A DNA stretch of 5,707 bases from assembly GCA_016649675.1 (NCBI GenBank), contig JAENXG010000161.1:1-5707 (forward strand), written 5' to 3'. The position numbers and the translations under genes were made by a program. Every line of letters begins with the position of its first letter. Position 1 is the first letter of the stretch. This DNA is from Methyloceanibacter sp. Lineage in GTDB: Bacteria > Pseudomonadota > Alphaproteobacteria > Rhizobiales > Methyloligellaceae. Of the stretch, positions 5,524 to 5,707 are shown one piece after another. The notes below the pieces were generated by a model that searched no databases, was not told the origin of the DNA, and worked only from the letters and a program-made list of their open reading frames with translations.

Positions 5524-5707
5524 ATGAAACAGTTCGCAGTGGGGTCGGCATTTGTCATGTTCATCGCATCGATGCCGACAGACGCAACCAATGATCACGC
5601 CATCAGCCTCGTGCCGGCGCCTCAGGTGCAAAAGGTGGCCTTCATGAAGTCCTTCGGGGACACCTTGCCGCCGATCGGCTACGTGACCTTTTGCCGGGAG
5701 CACCAGG
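5524..5707 (+). CDS. Secreted BTLCP-type transglutaminase-like cysteine peptidase (5' part)
   Basis: The first 61 codons of a gene cut by the window end. The product starts with a short hydrophobic stretch, KQFAVGSAFVMFIASMPTDA, that looks like a signal peptide (about residues 2-21), so export to the periplasm is expected. The block FMKSFGDTLPPIGYVTFC (40-57) is what I recognise as the conserved mature N-terminus of alphaproteobacterial BTLCP proteins (the DUF920 group, in the same superfamily as LapG). The Cys-His-Asp catalytic residues would lie beyond the window, so activity cannot be judged. ATG 5524 follows a run of six G (5514-5519) that can serve as ribosome binding site; an in-frame ATG at 5512 would add four residues. 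The PilZ gene ends 244 bases upstream on the same strand, and the spacer suggests a separate promoter. Family call rests on one block, hence moderate confidence. Confidence 0.75.
   Translation, partial: MKQFAVGSAFVMFIASMPTDATNDHAISLVPAPQVQKVAFMKSFGDTLPPIGYVTFCREHQ

Noticed and set aside
5503..5703. Cys/His-rich minus-strand open frame at the right end
   Set aside because: It is antisense to the signal peptide and start of the BTLCP gene, and its Cys/His content follows from the opposite strand's codons.

Overview
The window reads as a piece of a GC-rich alphaproteobacterial chromosome, most likely from the Hyphomicrobiales (Rhizobiales). Three things point there: a folE-hisI pair with a stand-alone phosphoribosyl-AMP cyclohydrolase, a PAS_5-type PAS protein next to a tandem PilZ protein and a BTLCP-type cysteine peptidase, and a short palindromic intergenic repeat of a kind I recall as widespread in rhizobial genomes. 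No phage, transposon, CRISPR, tRNA or rRNA sequence was seen. Genus cannot be settled from sequence alone.

Layout. Positions 1-1291 (+) hold folE (GTP cyclohydrolase I) and hisI, 28 bp apart and probably co-transcribed. Positions 1347-2327 (+) hold a patatin-like phospholipase or esterase of the RssA type. Its stop codon touches a 49-bp imperfect palindrome (2327-2375) that lies between it and a convergent minus-strand pair. That pair, read from right to left, is a rhomboid intramembrane serine protease (3648-2923) followed by a two-CBS-domain protein (2818-2387). A 231-bp divergent spacer then carries a good match to a sigma-54 promoter pointing right, towards a PAS_5-domain gene (3880-4473). 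Next comes a tandem-PilZ gene (4602-5279) with a CtrA-like box in its leader. After an AT-richer spacer of 244 bp with two inverted repeats, the window ends inside a secreted BTLCP (transglutaminase-like cysteine peptidase, LapG superfamily) gene starting at 5524.

How the genes may work together. The left third is biosynthetic: FolE starts the tetrahydrofolate route and HisI performs step 3 of histidine synthesis. Both open a purine ring by hydrolysis. The middle is membrane and nucleotide-sensing housekeeping. The right third looks like a signalling and envelope neighbourhood: a PAS sensor without an output domain, a double c-di-GMP receptor with both binding motifs intact, and an exported BTLCP peptidase, a superfamily whose LapG members are controlled by c-di-GMP in other bacteria. 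That functional link is inference. The most checkable new points are the sigma-54 site before the PAS gene, the CtrA-like box before the PilZ gene, and the PilZ-BTLCP adjacency. Nothing here amounts to a clear undescribed system.
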